DNA of 64,000 bases, taken from positions 2,077,001 through 2,141,000 of the forward strand of contig NZ_CP114200.1 in NCBI RefSeq assembly GCF_029392895.1. Direction: 5' to 3'. Numbering within the stretch: position 1 is the first letter of the stretch; the number at the start of each line of letters is the position of its first letter. The position numbers were made by a program, and so were the translations under genes. Source of the DNA: Streptomyces sp. 71268 (GTDB lineage: Bacteria > Actinomycetota > Actinomycetes > Streptomycetales > Streptomycetaceae). Shown here one piece after another: positions 35,511-44,541 of this stretch. The notes under the pieces were generated by a model, which was not told where the DNA came from, did no database searches, and saw nothing but the letters and a program-made list of their open reading frames with translations.

Positions 35511-37129
35511 CACGCGCGTCCCATCGGCTGTGGCACGCCGCGGTTGACGCCGGTGCGCAGTTGGAGCGCCTGTGCGACGTCATCCCCCGTCGGTCGGTCG
35601 TGGCCGGCCAGGTCTGCCACGGTCCAGGCGACGCGCAGCACTCGGTCGAGGCCTCGCGCCGTGAGCACGCCCCGCTCCATGTCGCGCTCCGCCTCGCGCA
35701 GCGCTCCTGGAGCCAGTGGCCAGCGTGTGCGCAGCTCGTACCCGGGGACCGCGCCGTTCACCGTCCAGGGCGTCCCGGCGTAGCGCGCGCCGGCCCGCTC
35801 CCTGGCCTCACACACGCGGGCCGCCACCGCCGCGGTGCTCTCCGCCCGCCCCAGCTCGCCAGCCAGCTCCGCCCGGCTCACCGGTCCCACTCGTACACGC
35901 AGGTCCACCCGGTCGAGGAGTGGGCCCGACAGCCTGGCCTGGTAGCGGCGGATGACGGTGGGCGAACACGCGCACCCGTCACCAGGTTGACCGTGCCGCC
36001 CGCAGGGGCACGGGTTGGCGGCCAACAGCAGCAGGAATCGCGCCGGCATCCGCATCACCCCGGCCGACCTGGCCACCACCACGTGTCCCGACTCCAGGGG
36101 CTGCCGCAGCGCCTCCAACGCGCGCCCGCTGAACTCTGCGGCTTCGTCTAAAAACAGGACTCCGTTGTGAGCCAGCGAGACGGCTCCCGGCCGAGGGATT
36201 CCGGTTCCTCCGCCCACCAGTGAGGCCATCGTCGCGGAGTGGTGCGGAGCGCAGTACGGCGGTACGTCCAGGAGCGGCTTGCCCGGCGGGAGGACGCCTG
36301 CCACGGAGTGCACCGCGGTCACCTCCAGCGCCTCGTCCCGCGTGAGCGGCGGCAACAACCCCGGCAGCCGCTCCGCCAGCATGGTCTTGCCCGCGCCGGG
36401 TGGGCCCTTCAGGTAGAGGTGGTGCCCACCGGCCGCTGCCACCTCCAACGCCTTGCGGGCACCCTGCTGACCCGCGACGTCGGCCATGTCGAGTCGTCGG
36501 GCGGGCCCGGCGCGGCCGACCGTACCCGTACCCGCGCCGGCACCCGGCAGCACCAGGCCCGCCAGCATGGGATCGGGCCGCCCCTGGTCGGGTTCCTCCG
36601 CCTCCTCTGGCACCGGCGCGTCGGTCAGGACGGCCACCAACTGACGCAGGCTTCGCACGCCCAGCACGGAGACGCCCGGCACCAGCATCGCCTCGGCCGC
36701 GGTCTGCTCCGGGACGACGACCTGTCGGTACCCCGCGTCAGCGGCGGCGAGCACGGCCGGCAGCACGCCGCGCACCGGTCGCACCCGTCCGTCCAGCCCC
36801 AGTTCGCCGATCATCATCAGGTCGGCGATCTCCCGCGGATCGATGAACTCCGCCGCGGCGAGGACGGCGCAGGCCACCGCGAGATCGAAGCCGCTGCCGG
36901 CCTTGGGAACGGACGCGGGGCTCAGCCCCACTGTGAGCTTCTTCTGCGGCCACTCGGCACCCGAGTTCACGACGGCCGCCCGAACCCGGTCCCGGCTCTC
37001 GGACAGGCTCTTGTCCGGCAGCCCCACCAGCGTGAACGCCGCCACGCCCGGCTCCAGATCCGCCTGCACCTCGACCACGACCCCCTCGACGCCGACGAGC
37101 GCCACCGAGCACGTGCGAGCGAAGCCCAT
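35510..37129 (-). CDS. ComM/YifB-family Mg-chelatase-like AAA ATPase
   Basis: A 539-residue protein starting [20 protein letters not shown]. It has the Lon-like N-terminal fold (LVGLPDKSLSESRDRVRAAV), Walker A KGPPGAGKTMLAERLPGLLP, Walker B GVLFLDEAAEFS and a zinc-finger-like CPCGRHGQPGDGCACS. ComM acts as a branch-migration helicase in natural transformation in other bacteria. Overlaps dprA at its 3' end and yraN at its 5' end (TGATG both times). Confidence 0.93.
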   Translation of the reverse strand: MGFARTCSVALVGVEGVVVEVQADLEPGVAAFTLVGLPDKSLSESRDRVRAAVVNSGAEWPQKKLTVGLSPASVPKAGSGFDLAVACAVLAAAEFIDPREIADLMMIGELGLDGRVRPVRGVLPAVLAAADAGYRQVVVPEQTAAEAMLVPGVSVLGVRSLRQLVAVLTDAPVPEEAEEPDQGRPDPMLAGLVLPGAGAGTGTVGRAGPARRLDMADVAGQQGARKALEVAAAGGHHLYLKGPPGAGKTMLAERLPGLLPPLTRDEALEVTAVHSVAGVLPPGKPLLDVPPYCAPHHSATMASLVGGGTGIPRPGAVSLAHNGVLFLDEAAEFSGRALEALRQPLESGHVVVARSAGVMRMPARFLLLLAANPCPCGRHGQPGDGCACSPTVIRRYQARLSGPLLDRVDLRVRVGPVSRAELAGELGRAESTAAVAARVCEARERAGARYAGTPWTVNGAVPGYELRTRWPLAPGALREAERDMERGVLTARGLDRVLRVAWTVADLAGHDRPTGDDVAQALQLRTGVNRGVPQPMGRA

Positions 37130-37626
37130 CAGGACACCCCCCGCACGTGCTCGACGGCCGGCGCGCCACGGTCCGGCAGCCGCACGCCCACCACGTCGAT
37201 GCGGACGCCGCCGGCCGGCGGCCCGCCGTACCGCTCCAGCCAACGGGCGGCGAGCCGGCGCAGGCGCTCGGCCTTGACGTGACCGATGGCGGCCATCGGG
37301 TCCTCGTACGCGCTGGCCCTGCGGGTCTTCACCTCGCAGATGACCAGCGCGTCGCCGTCCAGGGCCACGATGTCGATCTCGCCCTCGCGGCAGCGCCAGT
37401 TGCGCGCCAGGACGAGCATCCCGGCTGCCACGAGTCGCCTGACCGCCAGGTTCTCGCCGTAGGCGCCAAGGGCTCGGCGGGCCGACGAGGGGCGCGGTCG
37501 ATCAGCGGTGGGGGGAAGGACTCCGGGCGCCAGGGGTGGCGGCGCGGGCTGGGCGGGACTGGGGCGTGACGCGTCGGACTCGCTCGGTGGGTGGGCGGGA
37601 GATCGCTTCCGGGATGTTCGCGGCAT
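37129..37626 (-). CDS. UPF0102 (YraN-family) nuclease-like protein
   Basis: A 165-residue protein. A basic, Pro-rich N-terminus of about 55 residues precedes the conserved endonuclease-like core: [35 protein letters not shown] and [17 protein letters not shown], which keep the E-DIV-EVK residues of the restriction-endonuclease fold. The GGAGGT ribosome binding site lies seven bases from ATG 37626 and is buried in a hairpin (37634-37660). First gene of the yraN-comM-dprA operon. Confidence 0.92.
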   Translation of the reverse strand: MPRTSRKRSPAHPPSESDASRPSPAQPAPPPLAPGVLPPTADRPRPSSARRALGAYGENLAVRRLVAAGMLVLARNWRCREGEIDIVALDGDALVICEVKTRRASAYEDPMAAIGHVKAERLRRLAARWLERYGGPPAGGVRIDVVGVRLPDRGAPAVEHVRGVS

Positions 37627-37633
37627 GAGTAGT

Positions 37634-37660
37634 ACCTCCGGCACTGACGGTGCCGGAGGT
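37634..37660 (-). promoter_or_regulatory. hairpin sequestering the yraN ribosome binding site
   Basis: ACCTCCGGCAC (37634-37644) and GTGCCGGAGGT (37650-37660) form a perfect 11-bp stem with a 5-base loop. On the mRNA strand the 3' arm ends in GGAGGT, the Shine-Dalgarno sequence of yraN, 7 bases before its ATG. Either a terminator for the upstream DUF2469 transcript that merges with the next leader, or a translation-controlling hairpin. Confidence 0.65.
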
Positions 37661-37763
37661 GGCGCGAACTTTTGGATCTTGGTGGATGGCCGGCGAGCTG
37701 GGGAAAACTGGCTCACCCATGCGAGTGAAGAAACCTTCGCTCACTGGGGCAGCGGGGCAGCGG

Positions 37764-38090
37764 TCAGTTATTGAAACCGGATTCGCCCGAGGTGAGATCC
37801 AGGTCGCTCTTGTTGAGCTCCTCGATGTTCACGTCCTTGAACGTCAGCACGCGGACCTGCTTGACGAAGCGCGCCGGCCGGTACATGTCCCAGACCCAGG
37901 CGTCCGCCATGGAGACCTCGAAGAAGACCTCACCCTGGACCGAGTGCACCTGCATCTCGTAGTCGTTGGTGAGGTAGAAGCGCCGCTCGGTCTCGATCAC
38001 GTATTTGAACAGACCGACGACGTCGCGGTACTCCCGGTAGAGCTTCAGCTCCATCTCGGTCTCGTACTTTTCGAGGTCCTCGGCGCTCAT
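37764..38090 (-). CDS. DUF2469-domain protein
   Basis: A 108-residue acidic protein starting MSAEDLEKYETEMELKLYRE. It is nearly identical in style to the small DUF2469 family conserved in actinobacteria next to the signal peptidase/Nudix region: YRDVVGLFKYVIETERRFYL, VHSVQGEVFFEVSMADAWVW and VRVLTFKDVNIEELNKSDLD. No catalytic residues known and function unknown to me. 39 bp downstream of the Nudix gene. Confidence 0.92.
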   Translation of the reverse strand: MSAEDLEKYETEMELKLYREYRDVVGLFKYVIETERRFYLTNDYEMQVHSVQGEVFFEVSMADAWVWDMYRPARFVKQVRVLTFKDVNIEELNKSDLDLTSGESGFNN

Positions 38091-38129
38091 GGCATGTTCC
38101 CCTTCAGCCGTGCGTCCCCCCATTGTGCG

Positions 38130-38645
38130 TCAGACACGCTCCGTCTCCAGGACCACCGGCGCGGTAGGGGGGCCCTCGTCGAGCAACGTACGCAGCAGTT
38201 CGGCGAGCCTGGTCGGGTACACCGTCTCACGAGTGGCGAACAGTTCTTCGACAGTCCACCATCGAAGCCCCGCGACGCTGCGCCGCTCCAGGTCGGTCTG
38301 ACCCGCGGTGCGGGTGCGCATCTGCTCCGTCCTGGCCAGGTAGTACCACTCGTCCTGGTCCCACCGGCGCCCGTCGAACGGGAAGGAGCACACCCGCTGC
38401 CAGATCACCGGGCCCAGTCGTACGTCGGTGATCCCCGTCTCCTCGGCCAGCTCCCGCAGGGCGGCCTGCTCGCGGGTCTCCCCCGCCTCGACGCCGCCAC
38501 CGGGGGTGAACCACCAGGTGGACGACGGATCGTGCGGCTCGTAGCCGTGCATCAGCAGGACGCGGTCGTCGGGGCCCAGCAGGATCACCCGCGCGACCTT
38601 GCGCAGCTCGGGCTCCGCCGGGTCCTCCCGTATGTCGTCAGCCAC
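38130..38645 (-). CDS. Nudix hydrolase
   Basis: A 171-residue protein from GTG 38645. The Nudix box is complete: GGVEAGETREQAALRELAEE followed by TGI near residues 60-82. WWFTPGGG precedes it and DQDEWYYLARTEQM follows. It hydrolyses a nucleoside diphosphate-linked compound that cannot be named. The start overlaps the end of sipZ by 8 bp, so it is the last but two gene of the signal peptidase operon. Confidence 0.93.
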   Translation of the reverse strand: MADDIREDPAEPELRKVARVILLGPDDRVLLMHGYEPHDPSSTWWFTPGGGVEAGETREQAALRELAEETGITDVRLGPVIWQRVCSFPFDGRRWDQDEWYYLARTEQMRTRTAGQTDLERRSVAGLRWWTVEELFATRETVYPTRLAELLRTLLDEGPPTAPVVLETERV

Positions 38646-39600
38646 CGTTCTTCGCCGTTCCCTTCCCGCCCCGTGCGGACCGGCCCGCACCGTCGGCCCG
38701 TGCGGGCCCGCTTCCCGGAGCCCGCGCGCCCGGCGCCGCCGCTCCGTGCTCCGTGCCGCTGGCCGCCGTGCCCGGCCCGCGCCCGGGGGGTGTCCGCTGG
38801 GTTGGCGGCGCGGCCCCGGTGCCGCGCGGGGCGCCGCTCCGTGCCCCGCGCTCCGTGCCCCGTGTGGCGCCGCTACGCGGCCTGCTCTTGCCGCCCCTAC
38901 GGTTCGCGATCGGGCCGTAGGCGGCCCCGCCGAGAATCAGCACGGCCCCGGCCACCACCATGCCGGTGATCAGGCTCAGTGGGCCACGCTCTGAGACCCC
39001 GCCCGGCAGGTCGTCGAAGCCCGACGCCTGCTCCAACATCCCCAGGGAACCCAGGGGCCAGACCGCCGCTTCCACCCGTGCCTGGACGGCGGTCCGCGGT
39101 ACGGCGCCCTGGTCGCCGTCCGTCAGGTGGCCTCGGGAGTCGACCGAGGTGTCCCGGTTGTCGCCGAGCAGGAAGAGCTGGTCCTGGGGCACCGTCGCGG
39201 AGAACACGGTCGGCGAGGCCGGGCCCTGGCGCTTCAGGTACGGCTCGTCGATGGCCTTGCCGTTGACCGTGAGGCGCCCCTGCTTGTCGCAGCAGGCGAC
39301 CTTGTCGCCACCGACCCCGACCACCCGCTTGACCATCGGCAGGTCGCTCCACACCTCGTCGCGGAAGACGACGACGTCCCCCCGGTGCACGTCGTCGCCG
39401 TCAACGCGCTCGGCGAGGACCCGGTCGTCCCTGGCAATGGTCGGCGCCATGGAGTCGGTGGGCACGGCGTACGGCTGGTACAGCACCGCGCCCCAGGCGA
39501 AGCCTCCGAGGAAGAGCACGCAACCGAGTGCCACCACCAGCCCCGACACCACGTTGCCGCGACGGCTCTGGCCGTCGCTCGTCCGTCGCGGTCCGCCCAT
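38638..39600 (-). CDS. sipZ: type I signal peptidase SipZ-like, with heptamer-derived C-terminal tail
   Basis: A 320-residue membrane protein. TM1 (VVSGLVVALGCVLFLGGFAW) is followed by the Ser nucleophile in VPTDSMAPTI, the Lys base in MVKRVVGVGGDKV and the GDNRDTSVDSRG box. A second C-terminal TM (LITGMVVAGAVLILGGAAYG) is as expected for SipZ. The last 85 residues are low complexity (ATRGTERGARSGAPRGTGA, SGTEHGAAAPG), encoded by diverged heptamer copies at about 38742-38870. It removes signal peptides from exported proteins. Fourth of four sip genes. Confidence 0.92.
   Translation of the reverse strand: MGGPRRTSDGQSRRGNVVSGLVVALGCVLFLGGFAWGAVLYQPYAVPTDSMAPTIARDDRVLAERVDGDDVHRGDVVVFRDEVWSDLPMVKRVVGVGGDKVACCDKQGRLTVNGKAIDEPYLKRQGPASPTVFSATVPQDQLFLLGDNRDTSVDSRGHLTDGDQGAVPRTAVQARVEAAVWPLGSLGMLEQASGFDDLPGGVSERGPLSLITGMVVAGAVLILGGAAYGPIANRRGGKSRPRSGATRGTERGARSGAPRGTGAAPPTQRTPPGRGPGTAASGTEHGAAAPGARAPGSGPARADGAGRSARGGKGTAKNGG
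38742..38872 (-). repeat. decayed heptamer copies inside the 3' end of sipZ
   Basis: Plus-strand reading shows GTGCTCCGTGCCGC at 38747-38760 and CTCCGTGCCCCGCGCTCCG followed by TGCCCCGTG at about 38840-38868. They encode the GTERGARSGAPRG-type tail of the peptidase. This shows intrusion of the repeat family into a coding C-terminus. Confidence 0.75.
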
Positions 39601-39763
39601 TCCACTCCCCTGTCACCCGCCGGCGCTGTGCACGAGCCGCCCCGTGCCCCGTCGCGCCGGATGGCCCCGTACGGACTCCGCGGCGGCTCCGTGCGCGCGG
39701 CCGGCCGGACCCGGCACGCCATGCCAGCACGGGTCCGCACCTTACCGGGCGGTATGGGCGCCG

Positions 39764-40873
39764 TCAGCTCTTCAGCTCGGCCTTCCTGATCAGCCGACGC
39801 CGGCGCCACAACACCAGGGGCAGGGCGCCGGCGAACCCGGCGATCGTCGGCGTCATCGACGCCGCCGCGCTCAGCCCCGGCTGGTCGAAGGTGTCCGGGA
39901 CGGGCAGCGTGCCCCAGCGGTTGATCGGCCACGCCTTGACGATCGCCCGGCCCACGACCTCGTCGTTCGACACGGTGCCGTTGTCCAGGTTCTGGTGGTA
40001 GCGGGAGTCGAGGGAGTCCTGGCGGTGGTCGCCCATGACCCAGATCCGGCCCTCGGGCACGTGGATCGGGCCGAACTCCTTGTCACCGCACGGAGTGTCG
40101 CCGGGGAAGATGTACGGCTCGTCCAACGCCTTGCCGTTGACCTTGACGGGGCCGTCGTTCTTGCACTCCACCGTGTCGCCACCAACCGCGATCACTCGCT
40201 TGATCAGGTCCTTCTCCTCCGCCGACGGCATCAGGCCGATGAAGCTCAGAACCTTCTGCACGCCTTCGCCGATCGGTCCCGAGTCGGACTGCGGCGCCTC
40301 GTCCAGCCAGCCGCCCGGGTCGTGGAAGACGACGACCTCGCCGCGCTCGGGCTCCGAGCCGAACCACGGCGTGAGCTTGTCGACCAGCACCCGGTCGCCG
40401 CGCTGCAGGGTGTTCTGCATCGAGTCCGAGGGAATGGAGAACGCCTGCACCAGAAACGTCTTGATCAGCAGCGCGAGCAGCAGCGCAATACCGACGAGGA
40501 GCGGTAGCTCCTTCCAGAAGGAACGGTGCTTCGCGCGTCGGGCGCGCGCACGCTGCTCCTCGTCCTCGCTGGCCCCGGCGGCCGCGGTGTCGGCCTGGTC
40601 GCCGGCGGGCTCTCCCTGGGCACCCGGCTCGGCCACGGCGTCCTCCGGCTCGGCGCTCCCGGCGCTGCGCGGGCGGGCGACGTCGCCGTCCGGCCCCGCG
40701 CCGTCGCGGTGCTGCCGGGCCTGCTGGCCGGGCCCACCGAGATCGTCAGCCTGACCCGCGCCGTACGGGGTCTCGGCCTCGGACGCCCCGTCCACGGGTG
40801 ACTCACCGGGGTGCCCGGGTCGCCTCTCGGGCTCTTCGTGTCCGGATCGTGCGCCGACCGCCAAATCCCCCAC
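39764..40873 (-). CDS. sipY: type I signal peptidase SipY-like
   Basis: About 369 residues from GTG 40873 (AGGAG seven bases upstream; GTG 40879 is too close). A 120-residue acidic, low-complexity cytoplasmic N-terminus precedes TM1 (LLVGIALLLALLIKTFLV). Catalytic residues: Ser in IPSDSMQNTL, Lys in DLIKRVIAVGGD; the GDHRQDSLDSRYHQ box follows; a C-terminal TM with Arg/Lys stop-transfer ends the protein. Second-to-last of the sip cluster. It overlaps sipX by 71 bp. Confidence 0.93.
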   Translation of the reverse strand: MGDLAVGARSGHEEPERRPGHPGESPVDGASEAETPYGAGQADDLGGPGQQARQHRDGAGPDGDVARPRSAGSAEPEDAVAEPGAQGEPAGDQADTAAAGASEDEEQRARARRAKHRSFWKELPLLVGIALLLALLIKTFLVQAFSIPSDSMQNTLQRGDRVLVDKLTPWFGSEPERGEVVVFHDPGGWLDEAPQSDSGPIGEGVQKVLSFIGLMPSAEEKDLIKRVIAVGGDTVECKNDGPVKVNGKALDEPYIFPGDTPCGDKEFGPIHVPEGRIWVMGDHRQDSLDSRYHQNLDNGTVSNDEVVGRAIVKAWPINRWGTLPVPDTFDQPGLSAAASMTPTIAGFAGALPLVLWRRRRLIRKAELKS

Positions 40874-42410
40874 ATCCACTCCTCTTGCCGCGCTGCCGCC
40901 TGCCCCAGGTTCGACGCAGGCCCACCAACCCCATAACGAGCGGGAGTTCCGCAAGGGTCGGGAGATGGGTCAATCCCTGCGCTTCCGGAGAAAGCGCAGA
41001 GCCGGAAGACACACTATGCGGAGCCCCGCCCGCCGGGGACGGAGCGGCACTCGCGTCGCCTACGGAGGCGAAGGTTTCCGGCTCTTCCAGCCGCCGCCAG
41101 TGGCCGATCGGCCAGGCGATGACCACGGCCTTCCCGACGACCAGGTCCTCTGAGATCGTGCCACGTCCCTCGTCGTCGAGGTGGTAGCGCGAGTCGGCCG
41201 AGTTCGACCGGTGGTCACCCATGACGAAGATACGCCCCGGGGGCACCCGCACCGTGAACTTCAGCTTCGACGGCGCATTGTCCGGGTGGACGTACGGCTC
41301 GTCGATGGGAGTGCTGTTGACGGTGATCCGACCGTCCTTGTCGCAACAGCGCACCGTGTCACCGCCGACAGCCACGACACGCTTAATCAGGTCCTGTTCG
41401 TCGGCCGATGGCAGCAGTCCGATGAACGTCAGGAACTGCTTGGCCTGCTTGATGCCCACGGGGGCGTCGTCACTGGGCTTGTGCTCGTTCTCCAGCCATC
41501 CCCCGGGGTCCTTGAAGACCACGACGTCGCCGCGCTCGGGCTTGGCGCCGAACCAGGGCGTGAGCTTGTCCACGAGCACCCGGTCGCCGATCTTGATGGT
41601 CTGCTCCATGGAGCCGGAGGGGATTACGAACGCCTGCACCAGGAAGGTCTTCAACACCAGCGCGATGAGCAGCGCCACCGCGACGAGGATCGGTACCTCA
41701 CGCAGCGCCGAGCGGCGCCGCCTGCGCCTGACGCGGCGGGCCGCCTTGCGTCGCTCCGCCCGACCGCCCGACCGGTGCGGCGGTGGTTGCTCCGTGTCGC
41801 CCTCGTGCGCCGTCGCGGGCTCCGTCAGCTCCCCGTCGAGCGCTACGGGGCCCGCGCCGGGCCCCGTACCCAGATCGGCCGTGTCATCGACCGCGACGGC
41901 CGGCCGCGCGGTGCGGGGCGGGACTCCGGCACCCTGGGGTCCCGACGGTGCGGGCGCGTGCCGGCCCGGTGTGGCCTGAGAGCCATGCTGCCCTGGAGTT
42001 CCGGGCGGCGGGTGGGCGGGCGCTCCGTAGGGCGGGGTGGGCGCCCCTGAGCCGCCCGGCGCCGCCGCTTTCGGCGGGCGGCCACGCGCCTGGTACGGGG
42101 GCGTGGGCGGGGCGGTGGGCGGGCTCCCCGGGGCAGCCCCGTGTGGTCCCGCGCCGGCTGCTCCGCGCTCGGGGTTCCAGGCGTCACGCCGTGGCCCCGT
42201 AGGGCCGGCTCCCGGGCTCCGGTCGGGGCCCGCGCCGCCGGGCGCCCCAGCCCCCGCGCCCTGGACAGGACCCGCTCCGTGGCCCCGTGCGCCATCCCCC
42301 CGCGCTCCGTGGCCCGTGTACGGGGCGCCCGCGGCGTCGCCGGGCGGCACCGGCTCGTATGGCGGCTCCGAGGCGTGGGGGCCGGAACGCGGCCGTCCGC
42401 GGTTACCCAT
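40803..42410 (-). CDS. sipX: type I signal peptidase SipX-like with very long N-terminal extension
   Basis: A 535-residue protein. Residues 1-225 are Pro/Gly/Ala-rich and include heptamer-like YTGHGARGDGARGHGAG; a basic patch (RRVRRRRRRSAL) precedes TM1 (ILVAVALLIALVLKTFLVQA). Catalytic Ser in IPSGSMEQTI, Lys in DLIKRVVAVGGD, then GDHRSNSADSRYHLDD. The C-terminal part continues about 35 basic residues beyond the final TM and overlaps sipY by 71 bp, longer than usual. Family members are typically about 320 residues. Confidence 0.92.
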   Translation of the reverse strand: MGNRGRPRSGPHASEPPYEPVPPGDAAGAPYTGHGARGDGARGHGAGPVQGAGAGAPGGAGPDRSPGAGPTGPRRDAWNPERGAAGAGPHGAAPGSPPTAPPTPPYQARGRPPKAAAPGGSGAPTPPYGAPAHPPPGTPGQHGSQATPGRHAPAPSGPQGAGVPPRTARPAVAVDDTADLGTGPGAGPVALDGELTEPATAHEGDTEQPPPHRSGGRAERRKAARRVRRRRRRSALREVPILVAVALLIALVLKTFLVQAFVIPSGSMEQTIKIGDRVLVDKLTPWFGAKPERGDVVVFKDPGGWLENEHKPSDDAPVGIKQAKQFLTFIGLLPSADEQDLIKRVVAVGGDTVRCCDKDGRITVNSTPIDEPYVHPDNAPSKLKFTVRVPPGRIFVMGDHRSNSADSRYHLDDEGRGTISEDLVVGKAVVIAWPIGHWRRLEEPETFASVGDASAAPSPAGGAPHSVSSGSALSPEAQGLTHLPTLAELPLVMGLVGLRRTWGRRQRGKRSGCGGFGGRRTIRTRRAREATRAPR

Positions 42411-43188
42411 GGCGCCGGCCCGAGGCCGGCGTCTCGCCGGGCTCCGGCACCTGGGCGAAGGCGTCGGGGCGGTGCAGGGAACGAACGCGGTTCAGTGGCC
42501 AGCCGATCCAGTCGGCCCGTCCGATGACTTTTTCCTCGGGCACGAAGCCGCCCCCCGGCGCGCCGAGGCGGTCGCGGGAGTCACGCGAGGCGCTGCGGTG
42601 GTCGCCCATCACCCACAGCTTGCCGTCGGGCACCACGACGTCGAAGGGCACGTGGGACGGGGCGTCCCCGGGGTACAGGTAGTCCTCGTCCACCGCCTGA
42701 CCGTTCACCTTGATCCTCCCCCGCTTGTCGCAGCAGGTGACCCGGTCGCCCCCGACGCCCACCACGCGCTTGACGTAATCGGTCTCGGCGGGCTCGGCCA
42801 GGCCGACCGCCGCGGCCGCCGAGCGCAGCAGCGACGTGACGGGATTCTCCGACGGGTACTCCTCCGCGAAGGAACCGGTGCCGTCGAAGACCACGACGTC
42901 GCCGCGCCGCGGCTGATCACCGAAACGGTACGCCAGCTTGTTCACCAGCACCCGGTCCCCGACCTTGAGGGTGTTCTCCATCGAGGTACTGGGGATGAGG
43001 AAGGGCTGCACCACGAAGGCGCTCAGCAGCAGGACGCACGTCACGCACGCTGCGGCCAGCAGCCCCGTTCGCCGCCAGGGGCCGCCGCCGGTCAGCCACG
43101 GGAAACGCGAAGAGCGCGACCGCTGCTCCGGACCCGGTTCGGGGTCGGGAGAGCGGTCGCGCTCCGAGATCTGTGCGTCGGTGTCCAT
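42403..43188 (-). CDS. sipW: type I signal peptidase SipW-like
   Basis: A 261-residue protein. TM1 is LLAAACVTCVLLLSAFVVQP; catalytic Ser in IPSTSMENTL, Lys in DYVKRVVGVGGDRV, then GDHRSASRDSRDRLG. Unlike the other three it has no second C-terminal membrane helix. First gene of the sipW-X-Y-Z-Nudix operon; its stop overlaps the sipX start by 8 bp. Preceded by rplS with a 51-bp gap. Confidence 0.94.
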   Translation of the reverse strand: MDTDAQISERDRSPDPEPGPEQRSRSSRFPWLTGGGPWRRTGLLAAACVTCVLLLSAFVVQPFLIPSTSMENTLKVGDRVLVNKLAYRFGDQPRRGDVVVFDGTGSFAEEYPSENPVTSLLRSAAAAVGLAEPAETDYVKRVVGVGGDRVTCCDKRGRIKVNGQAVDEDYLYPGDAPSHVPFDVVVPDGKLWVMGDHRSASRDSRDRLGAPGGGFVPEEKVIGRADWIGWPLNRVRSLHRPDAFAQVPEPGETPASGRRHG

Positions 43189-43239
43189 CGGGCCCAGAGC
43201 CTATCCGGCCATGCTGTGACCGCCCGGCGCGCCCTCGGC

Positions 43240-43587
43240 TCAGTTGTCGCGCTTCTCCTTGATCTTCGCGGCCTTGCCGCGGAGGTCACGGAGGTAGTAC
43301 AGCTTCGCACGGCGGACGTCACCGCGGGTCACGAGCTCGATCTTCTCGACGATCGGGGTGTGAACCGGGAAGGTGCGCTCGACGCCAACGCTGAAGCTGA
43401 CCTTGCGGACGGTGAAGGTCTCCCGCACGCCGGAGCCCTGGCGGCGGATGACAACGCCCTTGAACTGCTGCACACGAGAGCGGTTGCCCTCGATGACGCG
43501 GACGTGGACGTTGACCGTGTCGCCGGGGCGGAAGGCCGGGACATCGCTGCGCAGCGACGCGGCGTCGACGTTGTCGAGAAGGTGCAT
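43240..43587 (-). CDS. rplS: 50S ribosomal protein L19
   Basis: A 115-residue protein starting [20 protein letters not shown]. Signature: [40 protein letters not shown] and [20 protein letters not shown]. Located at the 30S-50S interface. Order rpsP-khpA-rimM-trmD-rplS is conserved. Confidence 0.98.
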   Translation of the reverse strand: MHLLDNVDAASLRSDVPAFRPGDTVNVHVRVIEGNRSRVQQFKGVVIRRQGSGVRETFTVRKVSFSVGVERTFPVHTPIVEKIELVTRGDVRRAKLYYLRDLRGKAAKIKEKRDN

Positions 43588-43719
43588 GACCGTCTGCTTT
43601 CTTCGCTGATGCCACAGGTCATCAACGGGATTTCGGAATGATCGATGAGTGTTGTCGATCCGCCGGGCGGGCGTCGTTCCCCCTGTGGCAGGGGCGCGCG
43701 CTAGGTGGACAACAGCGGC

Positions 43720-44541
43720 CTATTCTTCCACGGCCGCCCCCGGCGGCCCAAATCGGCCATCCGCCCCCTGCTGCCAGCCCAGGGCGGCCAGGATCGCGCG
43801 GTCGCCCTTGTCGAACGACGCGGGGTCGCACCGTTCGATCAGGTCGGGGCGGTTGTTCGCGGTGCGCCGGAACGCCTCGTCCCTGCGCCACCGGGCGATC
43901 TTCCCGTGATGCCCGCTGACCAGCACGTCGGGGATGGTGCGGCCACGCCACTCCGGCGGCTTGGTGTAGACGGGGCCCTCCAGCAGGTCGGCCATGGCCC
44001 CGGGGGCGAAGGAGTCGTCGCGGTGCGACTCGGCGTTGCCGAGCACACCCGGCAGAAGTCGGGCGACCGCCTCGGTGATCACCAGTACCGCCGCCTCGCC
44101 GCCGGCGAGCACGTAGTCGCCGATGGAGACCTCGTACACGTCAAGGCGCTGCCCGTACTCGTCGATGACCCGACGGTCGATGCCTTCATAGCGGGCCGGC
44201 GCGAAAACCAGCCACGGCCGCTCGGAGAGCTCCATCGCCAACGCCTGGGTGAAGGGACGCCCGCTGGGCGTCGGCACGACGAGGGCGGGGCCGGCCCCGT
44301 CCCGCTCCGTGTCGGAGTCGAGTACGGCGTCGAGCGCCTCGCCCCACGGCTCGGGCTTCATCACCATGCCCGGGCCGCCGCCGTATGGGGTGTCGTCCAC
44401 CGTGTTGTGCCGGTCGTGTGTCCACTCCCGCAGGTCGTGCACGCGCACGTCGAGCTGGCCGCGGGCGCGCGCCTTGCCGACCAGCGACACGTTGAGCGGC
44501 TCCAGGTACTCCGGAAAGATCGTGATGACGTCGAGCCGCAT
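43720..44541 (-). CDS. trmD: tRNA (guanine37-N1)-methyltransferase
   Basis: A 273-residue SPOUT methyltransferase starting [20 protein letters not shown]. It contains DDTPYGGGPGMVMKPEPWGE, ARYEGIDRRVIDEYG, EVSIGDYVLAGGEAAVLVIT (the trefoil-knot AdoMet site) and VYTKPPEWRGRTIPDVLVSG. It methylates G37 of tRNAs to prevent frameshifting. Its ATG overlaps the rimM stop (TGATG). Confidence 0.97.
   Translation of the reverse strand: MRLDVITIFPEYLEPLNVSLVGKARARGQLDVRVHDLREWTHDRHNTVDDTPYGGGPGMVMKPEPWGEALDAVLDSDTERDGAGPALVVPTPSGRPFTQALAMELSERPWLVFAPARYEGIDRRVIDEYGQRLDVYEVSIGDYVLAGGEAAVLVITEAVARLLPGVLGNAESHRDDSFAPGAMADLLEGPVYTKPPEWRGRTIPDVLVSGHHGKIARWRRDEAFRRTANNRPDLIERCDPASFDKGDRAILAALGWQQGADGRFGPPGAAVEE

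Noticed and set aside
33202..38645. Possible competence island (dprA, comM, yraN together)
   Set aside because: This order is standard in non-competent actinobacteria; no uptake machinery is present, so I describe the genes individually.
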